From Amoebidium appalachense (taxonomy: Eukaryota > Ichthyosporea), in contig CAVNZM010000010.1 in the NCBI GenBank assembly GCA_963693365.1, positions 310,001-374,000 on the forward strand: DNA of 64,000 bases, read 5' to 3'. Under the pieces are notes generated by a model. The model saw nothing but the letters and a program-made list of their open reading frames with translations, was not told the DNA's origin and searched no databases. The position numbers and the translations under genes are program-made. The stretch's first letter is position 1, and each line of letters opens with the position of its first letter. This document shows, one piece after another, positions 39,505 to 62,458 of this stretch.

Positions 39505-39709
39505 CCCCTCCCTTTCTCTCTCTTTCTCTTCTCTCTCTCTCCCTCTCTCTCTCTCCCTCTCCCTCTCCCTCTCCCCTCCCCCTCCCCCCCCCCCCCCCCC
39601 CCCTCTCCTCCCCCCCCCCCCCCCCCCCCCCTCTCCCTCCCCCCCTTCTCGGGAAGAAGATGCACGGAGGTTCTCATTGTATCGGGTGCCACATGCAGTG
39701 ATACAACCG

Positions 39710-39755
<46 letters not shown>

Positions 39756-39912
39756 CCCCCCCAGGTCTCCCCCCCTCTCATGGCTCGGGCTGCCCTCCCT
39801 CCGTATCTCCCTTCCCACCCCCACCCCCCCATTCCCCCACCCTCACCTCCACCGCCACCCCCACCCACCCCTTTCTCTCCCCCTTTCTCCCACCCCCTCT
39901 CCTCCTCTCTCT

Positions 39913-39969
<57 letters not shown>

Positions 39970-40476
39970 CCCCCCCCCCCCCCCCCATCCCCCCTCCTTC
40001 CCTCCTTCTCTCTCTTCTCCCCCCCCCCCCCCCTCCCTCCATGCCCGCTCTTTCGCTCTCTCTCTGTTTCCTCCCCCCCCTCCCCCCGTCTCTCTCTCTC
40101 CCTCTCTCTCCCCCCCCCCCCCCCCCCCGTCCCCCCCCCCCCCCCCCCCCCTTTCATTGCCGCCCCTCTCTCTCTCTTGCACATAAGGGTCATGCATAGT
40201 TCCTCACCCCACTTGAGTTCTTGTCGAACCCCAATCTCACACCGGAGTGGCCTACTTTGTTATCTCTTATGCAAAAGTTGTCTGCGGATGATTCCCCCCG
40301 GCCCCCATCTTTTCCCACCTCCATGTTGTGTGCGCCGTTCGTATTGTTGTATTTGTAGCACTTTCATGTTTTGAAAGCCAGGCATCAACAGTTCCATTTT
40401 GCCTTTTAAGAACATGCACGCTTTAAAATACATGTTTGCCTGCTGAAAGCAAGGTCGCCGAACATACAAAGTGCCG

Positions 40477-40527
<51 letters not shown>

Positions 40528-40680
40528 GCATACATGTGCACACGTCCACAGGCACCCGCAGACATAAACACACAAGTGGGTTTAGCACGGGGCTGTGCAT
40601 CTGTGTGAGTGTTTGATGCCACATGTAGAAATAATGGGATTGGGGGCCATTTGTTTGGGTTGGCGGGTGGTTGCGGGAGT

Positions 40681-40717
<37 letters not shown>

Positions 40718-41414
40718 CGGGGGGCTGTTTTAGATTGTGTTCTTTTTGCCCTCCTTTTCCTTTCACTCTCAAACCCCCCCCCCCCCCCCAAAAAAAAAAA
40801 AAAAAAAAAAAAAAACAAAAAAAAAACCACCACCACCACAACCAACCACACACGCACGCATGCACCCACAAACACACACCCAGCCATATGTGCCACCTCA
40901 CCCCTCTCTATGTCAGTATGTAGGTGTATCCGTGCTTGTGTGTGTAAGCGTGCACGCTCGAGCATCAATAATATCCCAACAAAGACAATCACCTTTCACA
41001 ACTCACAACCCACCAACCAACAAATTTATCACCACCCCATCATTTCTAACCACATGTTTTCACCTTCCACCCTTTTCCACACAGATGACCCAACGAGATT
41101 CCTTCGACAAAAGCCAGGAATTTGCCGCCCACCTCACAAAACATAATGTTGCTATCTCTCTACGCTACGTTCTTATCCCGGGTATCACAGATGACGTTGA
41201 AGATTTGAAACGGGTGGTGGATTTCTGTCACACGAAACTCCCTACGTTGAAATGGATCGAGCTTCTTCCCTATCATACACTCGGTGTGAACAAGTATGAA
41301 GCGCTCGGGGTGAAATATCCACTGGAAAACCAGAGGAGAAATACGCGGGAGGAAATTAAAAAGGCGGTGGAGATATTGAGGGACAACGGGACTATCAAGG
41401 TGTTGTGCAGCTGA
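37692..41414 (+). CDS. pflA: Pyruvate formate-lyase activating enzyme, mitochondrion-targeted radical SAM protein (3 exons, apparent frameshift)
   Basis: A radical-SAM glycine radical activase: it installs the glycyl radical on pyruvate formate-lyase. Exons are 37692-38002, 39003-39322 and 41085-41414, about 319 residues. The first 75 or so exceed the bacterial length and begin Arg/Ala/Ser-rich (MSGVLGLTRAAFPAAFAVSR), like a mitochondrial presequence. Exon 1 ends at AGATG|GCAAGT, a GC donor. Joined to exon 2 it recreates the 4Fe-4S motif GCPLRCLFCSNPDTW (C-x3-C-x2-C). Exon 2 then carries GGVTISGGEPLLQPEF (the GGE motif) and AIDTTGLG; exon 3 has VLIPGITDD and ELLPYHTLGVNKYEALG. The frame breaks at a run of seven A (39085-39091). 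With six A the frame runs through and agrees in phase with exon 3. This is a sequencing/assembly indel or a recent lesion. No PFL gene is in this window. Confidence 0.85.
39430..40180. repeat. (CT)n and poly-C block in PFL activase intron 2
   Basis: The intron (39323-41084) opens with about 750 bases of (CT)n, CCCT and poly-C. Further on are poly-C plus (CA)n (40477-40527), a G run (40682-40717), poly-C/poly-A (40776-40815) and the CACACAG acceptor. Confidence 0.9.
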
Positions 41415-42049
41415 GAAATTCGGTGGTATACCTACAAGGGTGAGATAGACTGTTTTTTGTGAAATTTTTACATTTAGTATTAGGTGTGTGAACTAGTTCT
41501 AAGCTTCTAGTATCAGGTGTTTGAACTAGTATTAGTCCTACTGGTTTAATTGAGATATGAAATCTATCTCGCTGAGCACAGTTATCTCTTTGTATAAATA
41601 TATATTTTAACACTATCGTGTTTGCACAATTCATGTTTTCAGAACTTCTCATGTGTTTTTCGTCTCCCGTTGTCCGCGCTTTCTTCACAATTCTTAATTC
41701 TATAATATTTCTATTCGTAATTTTTCTGCCTTATAAGATTTTCTAATTTAGCTATTTAGCTAGCATAGAACTTGTGTCTTTTGGGGTATGGGGTGTGTGG
41801 TTGGGTAGGTGGACGAGTGGATGAAGGAAGGGGGGGGGGGGGGGGGGGGGGGGACTATAAAATCCGCCACTGCTATATTGTGGTTAAACTATTTTAAGTT
41901 GCAACGCCTTTAACCGTCTGGACTTACATGTATCTTACTTCACTATATATGGGCGCCGCTTAATGCACCACCAAGCGCCAACCGTGGAAAAAAAAGACCA
42001 TTTCGCTGTTTCAAATGCAAATATAATTTAACGTTGAATTTCAAAGCAG

Positions 42050-42084
<35 letters not shown>

Positions 42085-42537
42085 CCCCCCGCAAATATTT
42101 TTCTTGCTTCTGCTTAATGCTGCGACTTTTACCCCCGGCCTTTCCCACTGCCCTTGCCTGTTGTGTGCTCGCATAAGGAACCGTTCCCCCTCCCCGCCTC
42201 CCCACAACCCCCTTCCCTCCAGATCCGGGGACCCACGCGTCACTACGAATAATATTGACAACACACTGTTACAAAACCGATCCCCCAAATCCCACAGCCC
42301 CACCACATTATGTTAGACGCCCGTCACCCAACAGGGGGATTTTCGTAACTTAACCCCCTTAGACATTCCCCCTAGTCCTTTTGGTAATTCATTTAGTCCC
42401 ATGGTTCTGCCGTGTCTGTTTGATGCGCTCAGTCTAGAAAGTAGGTATACATAGGTCTTCTGGCCCGGGGTCGGTACCCACCAAAAAAGGTTCAAATCAC
42501 ACAACCCCCCCCCCCCCCCCCTCCCCCCCCCTCCCCC

Positions 42538-42568
<31 letters not shown>

Positions 42569-43023
42569 AAAAAAAAAAATCCCCCAGGGAGGGCCCGGTG
42601 TCACACAGGAAGATTGTTTGCACCACGATCGGATTCGAACGTCTTCCTAGACTGCCAAACGGAAGGGGCCTATGGGTTTAACTTATCTTGTTTGACGTGG
42701 AGCTCTTCAGCTTCACTGACTACGTATATGTTAAAAAAACTGAAGTATTTCCAAACTGAAACCTGTTTATCATTAGGTGCTCCTGTGCTTCTCTACAAGA
42801 AATCTGCACACCTTGCTGAATATTGTAACAGTTACTGATTCGACTCCAGTCCTCACTCTGTGCATGCGGATGAATAGTTGACATAAAAATACGACCGACA
42901 GGTGTGTATTCAATTCCGTAATTTGTGTTTATTGAATTGATTCATGGGGGCCATACATACCGCATCATCAGGTTGCCCGGAGGGAGCGACCAATTACGTG
43001 CCAGAATCCCCATGAATTCCTTC

Positions 43024-43054
<31 letters not shown>

Positions 43055-43312
43055 AAAAAAAAAAAAAACAACTCCCCCCCCCCCCCCCACAACAACCCCC
43101 CCCCCCCCCCCCCCCCCCCCAACAACTCCCCCCCCCATCCCCCCACCCCATCCACCCCCAGGCCCCCCTTCCCCTCCTTTATGATCATTTAGCGGGACAG
43201 CTAGTAAGTCGCTTTTCTTAAAGTTTGGCTACCCCAAAAAGTGCTAGAAAGAGAGTCTACATAGGTGCCAATCAAGTTACGCGCTATTTATTGCTACGGA
43301 CATGTCCCGGCA

Positions 43313-43421
<109 letters not shown>

Positions 43422-43635
43422 ACCTCAACCACGGCCTACTACTGCGTTTTCCAGCGCAGCCAATCAAATGCAGCCAGTGGCATATATGGTAAGCAACATT
43501 TTCTGATAGCGGTATACCACCATGACCAACCACTGAAAAAGAGACCCGTTGATGCAATTCCAAAAACCATCCGTGCAAAAAAAAATAAATTTCCTGGTGC
43601 AACTTAGTAGTGTTAAATTGAATTTCCTGAGATAT

Positions 43636-43652
43636 CCCCCCCCCCCCTCTCT

Positions 43653-43685
<33 letters not shown>

Positions 43686-43947
43686 ACACACCCGGCCTCC
43701 CCCTCCCCCCACCCCCGCCAGCCCCTCCCCCTCCCCTCCCCCCCCCCCCCCCCCTTCCCCTCCCCCCCCCCCCGGCTCCCTCCCCCCCCCCCCCTCCCCG
43801 CCTCCCCCCTCCCCAAGTCCCATCCCCTCCCCTCCCGTCCCACCCCCCGAGTCCCCTCCCATCCGGTCCAGGCTCAGGCCTCGAACTCCCTCCCCCCCCC
43901 CTCCCCCTCCCCGCCCCCCCCCCCCCCCCCCCCTCTCCCCCCCCCCT

Positions 43948-43978
<31 letters not shown>

Positions 43979-43995
43979 CCCCCCCTTCCCCCCAC
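43636..43995. repeat. C-rich low-complexity block
   Basis: About 360 bases of poly-C with sparse T, A and G. Its Pro-rich and Gly-rich frames are artefacts of composition. Confidence 0.85.
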
Positions 43996-44181
43996 ATCCC
44001 CTCCTTTCCACAGAGCCCACCATACACGTTTCTGAGCCTCTGAGCCACGTTCCCAGCAAAACAAAACAAAACCAAAAAAAAAAAAAAAAAAAAAAAAGAG
44101 AGGGGGGGGGGGGGGGGGGGGGGGGGATGCTGCCCATTTCAACTATTATACAAAACAACCGCCATTGGGCGGGCGGGCGGG

Positions 44182-44224
<43 letters not shown>

Positions 44225-44354
44225 CTTTTCCACCCCATGCATATCGATTCACCATACAGCGCTAGCATGCATGGTCCCAAGACCAGAAATAGAAGGAAGG
44301 GATCATCAGTGCAATGGAATCAAGTCACACGGCCCATCTATAGCTTTGAAGCAA

Positions 44355-44387
<33 letters not shown>

Positions 44388-45002
44388 TCAGCACCGGCTG
44401 CAGTATTATCGGTTATCTAGGCGAATGAGATAGTTTTAAGGTCAAAGGCCGGCCCTCGAAACCGTACCGCATTGTGTGCCAAGTTGCCGCGGCAGAGAGT
44501 CCAAGAACTTCCACAAAAAAATAGTACCAATTATGATTTTTCGTAAATGTATCTAATATTGGATGTTATTTTTGTTCAGGCGAGAGAGTTCATTCAAGAG
44601 CAAAAAAAACGGAAATATTTTCTGAATACTGAAAATCATTGGATAGTATAATTTTCGGCCCAAATTCGGAAATCCAATTGGCTGCGGCTGAGTATGAAAG
44701 AATACCATATATGGCAGCTGAAGTTTATGCTTATTTGGTGATGCCCCTATTCCTAGTTTACAGCAATATTTTGATTGGTGCATTGAGAAGGTATTAGATC
44801 TCGTGTAATAAAGCATGGGTAGCCCAGAAGCACTGATATAAAATAAAAACAAAAAAACAAGACAATATAAGCTAAATATAACAATACAAACACATCAGAC
44901 AGTAAGAATCGGCTGTATGTATACAAAAAAACGGCTTGTGTTCTCTTAGCTTTGTGGACTCGTCAACACTTGATTAGTAAAACGTATTTCTATTCGCCAT
45001 AA

Positions 45003-54470
<9,468 letters not shown>

Positions 54471-55309
54471 GTGGGTGTGTGCGTGTGCGCGCGTGTGTGT
54501 GAAGGCGCGGTGGTGGGGTGGGATGGAATGGTGGGAGCTTGAGTTTTTGATGTCCTTTTTTGATACTTTTTTGCCTTTTCAGAATTCTTATTTCCTCTAA
54601 TTTTCTTTCTTTCCGTGTTTCTTACTTCATGCAGAGCGTAGCGCTTGATTTTTTCAAAAGAGTCTTTCTTTACTTTGTTCTTTCTTTCGGTTTTTCACGC
54701 GAGTCGATTTTGGCTGTGTGGCTATTGGTTTAGCAATAGATGGTCTACATATCCAAACAATAATAAAAACGGGATTTCCCTTCAAAATGGTTCCCGGGGT
54801 TTTGGTTACACGCCTGCGCCTTCGTTTCGGAGTGTTGGCCTACCTGTGGGTGTGCGAGTCACTATCCATAAGTCACACAATCTATATTCATTTATTAGTT
54901 GTCTATACTACACATGTAATAGGTTAACGTCCGTTAACACCACTTTATATACCGTCTTGGACAGTATCCAATAATAAACGTGCAAGCACTATTTCTCTAT
55001 CGCTGCGTGCGATCAATCCCAGCCAATCGGATTCGAGCTGATTCAATGTCCGTGTACACGTGTGGGGATCATCTATTCTTGGGGGGAGGGGGGGGGGGGG
55101 GGGGGGGGGAGAATCTGAGTACAAACCTCCCGGCCCCGGGCTGTTTCTTTTTTATCCCGGTTTTTTTTAACCGCTTGTTTCTCCCTCCAAATCTGTGTTT
55201 GTGTGTGTTTCTCTCTCCGTACATCTCAGTGTATGTGTATGCTCCAAGTCTCTGTAATATGTGTGTTGGTTTCCGTGACACGTATCCATCTCTGTGTGTT
55301 TTTTTTTTT

Positions 55310-55340
<31 letters not shown>

Positions 55341-55622
55341 GGGACATGTGGGCAGTCAATATTGAACAAACCTCCCCGACTGTTTCTTTTTCGAATTCTC
55401 GGTTTTTAAGTCTTCTCTCTCCAAATCTGTATCTGTTTCCTCTCTAGATCTCCACATTTCAGTGTATGTGTGCTCTAAACTTCTCCGCGCACACTTAAGA
55501 GCTCTGTTTATGCGTGTATTTGTTTCGTTCTTCCAAAATATCCGTGTATGTGTGTGTGTGTGTGTTTCTCGTACTCCAATTCTCTGTGTAATTTGTGAGG
55601 TGTTTGTTTCTCTCTTCGGATT

Positions 55623-55660
<38 letters not shown>

Positions 55661-55700
55661 CCCCCCCCCCCCCCCCCCTCTCTTTCTCTTTCTTTCTCTC

Positions 55701-55789
<89 letters not shown>

Positions 55790-56323
55790 CAAGTCTCCAA
55801 ATATGATGTGTAGGTTTCTCACGCCTAATCTCCGTGGTGGGTTTGTTTCTCTTTCCAAAACTCTGTGTATGTGTGTGCATTTCTCACTCCATATCTGTGT
55901 GATGCATGTGTGTGTGCTTCTCTAGATCTCTCCAGATCTCTTGTGTATATATGTGCGTGTATTTAGTCTCCAAATGTGTCTGTGTGTGAGTGTTTTTCAG
56001 CTCTTTGCAAATCTCTGTGACAGTGTACGTATGGGTTTCCCAGGATGTGTGTTTCTCTCTCCAAATCTTTGTGTGTGACTGTGTGTTTCTCTCTCTAAAT
56101 CTCCATGTGTGTTCTCTAATATTAGCTCCAAATCTCTCAGTCTGTGTGTGTGTGTGATCCCCTCTCTCCCAATCTCTGTGAATATAGTGTCACGTTGAAC
56201 GTTTGTTGTGCACGTGTGTGTGTGTGTGTGTGTGTGCACTGTTGTGTATGTGTGTGTGTGTGTGTGTGTGTGGGTCTGCATGTGTGTGTGGGTTTTTTTT
56301 TTTTTTTTTTTTTTTTTTGGAAA

Positions 56324-56356
<33 letters not shown>

Positions 56357-57455
56357 CAGACTATCATGGTACGGGGTGAGTAAATCAATCGTTCGGCGGT
56401 TTGTCGTGTGTTGAGGTGCACTCTGGTGTTGGTTGGGTGTTGAGGTGCACTCTTTCTGTAAGCTTCCGGCCACAGTGCAAATGTGTCTACCGTGTGCACT
56501 GTGTGACAGCTCAAACTAATAATTATGAGTATGCCTACGTATGCATGTGCACGGATGTGCATGTCACGTCTGGCCCACCGTGCAGCGTGAGGGTGTGTGG
56601 GTATTCACGTGTTCGAGTTATTCTCAGTGTGTGCACTCATACACAGTGCCTGCGCCTGTGTCTGCACGTGGTATATACTCAGTGCCACCGCATGCGGGTG
56701 CTCATGCACATGCCTTTGCACTTGTGTAGGTATGTAGCACATCAGCTCCCCCCCCGGGGGGGGGCCCACCGTGCCCAAAACAACCACCCACCCACAAGCT
56801 TGCAACAGCATGAACAATCGCATGTATGTAGTGGTCTCACCCACATCACGACCGTACCGGGAAAAAAAAAGAGGGGGGGGGGGGGGGGTTTGTACGTTGG
56901 TCACAACAAAAAAACGGAAATCAAAGTTTCGTCATAACGGTTCTTTATATTTTATGGCAGCTCGTATTTCTGCAGACAGACCCGCTGCCCACAAATTCCA
57001 ATAAAAGTTTTCATGCTTTCTGCAAGAAAATGACTGACGCAGGCAGAAATAAAATCCACGCCACAAATTGAAAAACATACCACAGGCCAGCCCGTGGATA
57101 TTTGTTTTTGTTGGTGTCTTAGAGCAACTATATCATACGTTCATTGTTAACGACCATGTCGACACGCATTCCAGATTTCCTTATATGGACATCGGCAATC
57201 CCTAAAAATAGCAGACCACATCCAAATATGGGCGAAAATCCAGTCTTGGGATCCAGTGACTCTGACGTCATATTAACGTCACAAGACCCGGCGCCGACAT
57301 AGAACATCAGTTGTTGTCTCTCTCTTCGTTCGTTCCTACAGCTTAGGACTTAGTCAACTCGGTCCCACCTCCCCTAGACACACTCCGGCTTGGAATTCTT
57401 CTAACACTACAAATGTTACTTGTGTGTAAGCCAAACCTTTTGCTTTTTGGGCGCG
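54471..57455. other. Convergent intergenic region between PGM and SmG
   Basis: After the PGM stop there is unique AT-rich sequence (54550-55075), then G runs and T/G runs (55081-55110, 55302-55343). A long degenerate repeat follows (55150-56190), then (GT)n and T/G runs (56210-56355) and unique sequence (56360-57455). No coding gene is convincing. Confidence 0.7.
55150..56190 (+). repeat. Degenerate tandem repeat with a monomer of about 30 bp
   Basis: Variants of TTTCTCTCTCCAAATCTCTG plus a GTGTGTGTGT linker recur many times. Examples are at 55178, 55208, 55400, 55613, 55848, 56053, 56087 and 56164. Some monomers have expanded into (CT)n (55630-55660, 55704-55746) or (GT)n (55747-55788). Antisense frames are artefacts. 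Confidence 0.75.
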
Positions 57456-58360
57456 TTACAATCTCTCCAAGCACTCAAGCATGACGATGCTGTTGCCGCG
57501 GATAACCTGCAAAGGAGATAAAACAAGTCAACGACTCGAAACAGTTCCCATCCCTTCTTCTTTCCAACACTATCACACCATGTCATTTGAATAATATTAA
57601 CACAGCCCCTCCCCCCCCCCTCCCACCCAAAGACCCCTCAAAAGGCCAGAACTCCCGTCCCTCTCCCCCCACACACATAAAAGGTCTCTTTTCGTATCTT
57701 CATGACCATCTAACCCTCTTAACTTTGCCCGAGATTACCATCCACCTACTGGCAACAACCACTTTATCCCCCCCGCCTCCACCCCCCCCCCCCCTCCAAA
57801 CACACACACAAACAAAAAAAAAATGCAAGGAGAAACGATAACGGACATACACCTTCCCCTAACTTTTTTCGACATCTACATAAAGTTCTGCGTTTCTTAG
57901 CTTCATGTTTTACTACCTTGCACCCCACCCCCCCCCTTCCCCACACAGCTCGAAAACGCCTGCAAACACCCTCGTAGGTAGATGCTCCCAACCTGCAAAA
58001 ACAATCACCAAATTTCTTAGCAATCCTACATCCCGGTCTTCCGAACCCAACAAACAAGTCAGGAGGGGAGTAGGGAGGCAAAAAAAAAAAAAAATAATAA
58101 TTAAAAAAAAAAAAATCCCCAGCTGATATTGTAGACAGTAACAATTGAAGATGAAGACTCACCACCATGCCGATGTTATGCTTCTCCCCAGCACTGTTCT
58201 CCTCAACCGTATCCTCCACTACGATGTTCATGAATGGGTCGAACCCACGCAGCACACCAGTGACTTTCCGATTGCCATTCAGTTTGATAAAACATTTCTT
58301 GTCCATGAACCTGTGTAAAAGAGGAATGTCAGTGCCAGGTCATGCTTGTATTTCGGTGGC

Positions 58361-58401
<41 letters not shown>

Positions 58402-59019
58402 GTCCGTATGCTTGCATGTGTTACTGCGTGCAGGCATTTGTGCGAGCTTGAGTGTGTACTTGCAAGTGCATGTATGAACTACAGGTAGTAGTTGGCACCA
58501 TGTTCCCACTTCGAATGCTTGTAATGCATGGGTGTAAATCCATAGGTAACGAGCAGACTCGAACCAGCCAGGCAGAGAAAGAAACGCTAGGCCATTCGTC
58601 CAGGACGGCAACCTCAAGGAATTGGTTAAACGACTGCATTTCGAATGCTGTTGTTGATTGGTTTCGAAAAATGCCGGCCACGGTTGCACTGAAACACTAG
58701 TTTTCACCTGCTGTGCTCTTCATTCCAGTCAAGGCATCATGCCAAACTCAAACCAGAAAAATGTGCTGTTGACTTCCATCAAGGCATCAATTGATGCTAT
58801 AAACAAGGACGCAAAACATGGACGTGTGTGCTAACTGCTTAGTTGGCCTCAGTATTGTGTCTGGCGAAAAACTTCTTGGGTGAAAATGAAGAAATTCAGT
58901 ACGTGTTAACATACTTCAAATACACTAATGCAGTAGGAAAAACATCGGTTAGCAATTGCTCGCTCCCTCCCACTACCTAGATGTGCGCGGTAACATCCCA
59001 CCGTCTACCCTTCACACAG

Positions 59020-59055
<36 letters not shown>

Positions 59056-59101
59056 ATTTGAGTTCATACTTTTTCATCTCTGGCGGCTGTGCCTTCACCA
59101 T
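57456..59101 (-). CDS. SNRPG: Small nuclear ribonucleoprotein G, Sm-like core protein (3 exons, complete)
   Basis: A subunit of the heptameric Sm ring on spliceosomal U snRNAs. Exons on the minus strand: 59101-59070, 58310-58163 and 57506-57456, with donors AA|gtatga and GTG|gtgagt and acceptors ACACAG|G and TTTGCAG|G. The protein is 76 residues, the length of human SmG. It begins [16 protein letters not shown]. The Sm1 motif includes [20 protein letters not shown], and the Sm2 motif is in [20 protein letters not shown]. The first exon is only 32 bases. Intron 1 carries T/A runs and (GT)n; intron 2 carries poly-C, (CA)n and two A/T-rich runs. It is convergent with PGM. Confidence 0.95.
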
Positions 59102-61502
<2,401 letters not shown>

Positions 61503-61695
61503 GGGGTTTACGCTGTTTACTCGAGGCAAAGAGAAACCAGTCTCAGGTATGGGGGGGGTTTTGCTCGGAATATCCCCTCAGCGGTATATCATGAACACGT
61601 ACATAGATGTCGGGTGATGACTATATATCAGGGTTTACTTTCTCTACGAGACACCATAAAGACTACAAGGAGAAATCAATTAGTTGGGGTTCCCC

Positions 61696-61740
<45 letters not shown>

Positions 61741-61769
61741 GGGCTCCCCTGGGACACTCGGTATCAGCT

Positions 61770-61812
<43 letters not shown>
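61503..61812 (+). repeat. Interspersed element A, copy 3, ending in (GT)n
   Basis: It matches 5294-5580 almost base for base (GGGTTTACGCTGTTTACTCG through GGTATCAGCTGG), with a T37 run at 61699-61735 where copy 2 has poly-T plus poly-G. Its (GT)n tail (61770-61812) abuts the left boundary proposed for the retrotransposon LTR. Confidence 0.85.
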
Positions 61813-61813
<1 letters not shown>

Positions 61814-62418
61814 GTATAATATGATCGTGTGTCTGTGACAAACAATATGTTTATAAATGAACGGGGTTGACTAGACCACGCTTTGCTTATTTACGTGCTA
61901 GTCCTACTTACACCTAGTAAGCCGAGCACACTGAGTGAGCTCTGAAGCCCCCGACATGCCCTTATATCAGAGCTCGCACAGCGGCTCAGACATGCGCATC
62001 GGTATGTGCTTTTTGGCTACGAGAGCCAATCACATACGGTTCACGGTTCTGTCCCATGGCTATCACGGTTCCAATAAACCTAGTGAGCCAATCGGGTGAC
62101 AGTATTGATTATCGATGCATTCCACAGTCATACCTCACGGCTACTTGCATATTTTCCCATGATAAAACTATAACTTAACGCTCATGGTTCCTCTACTACG
62201 TGTCGGTCCCATGTGGCTATTATATCTGTTTTCCCATGAATAATCCTGCAAGTTGCACGTGCACATATGTTTAACTCCATGCTCATGCGCACAAGACTGG
62301 GGGGGACATGCATACTGGCCTACCTAAGATCAAACACAGTGGTATATATACATGTACACGTGTGCGTATATCTCAACCTGTGTACATCCATACTAGATAT
62401 CCGGTATAATATACCACA
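61810..62418 (-). mobile_element. Candidate 3' LTR of the Ty3/gypsy element
   Basis: On the minus strand TGTGGTATATTATAC begins at 62418, just after a G-rich GGTGGGGCG that could be the polypurine tract, and 41 bases past the polyprotein stop. The opposite end on the plus strand reads TGTTGTATAATATGA at 61810. The two ends are imperfect inverted repeats with TG..CA termini, giving a 609-bp LTR of typical size. The 5' LTR is outside the window, so the assignment cannot be confirmed here. The left end falls inside (GT)n, so a target duplication cannot be recognised. Confidence 0.5.
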
Positions 62419-62458
62419 CGCCCCACCGTAAAAAGAAGTATGTCGTCCTCGACATACG

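Noticed and set aside
42620-42690. Possible tRNA on the minus strand, because of a TTCGAATCC-like T loop
   Set aside because: The T stem does not pair and no acceptor or anticodon arm can be drawn.
55356-55880. Antisense Glu/Arg/Thr-rich frame of 174 codons
   Set aside because: It reads the complement of the degenerate tandem repeat.
58550-58640. Possible tRNA-like GGTTCGAGTC on the minus strand inside SmG intron 1
   Set aside because: Flanking bases do not form a T stem or cloverleaf.
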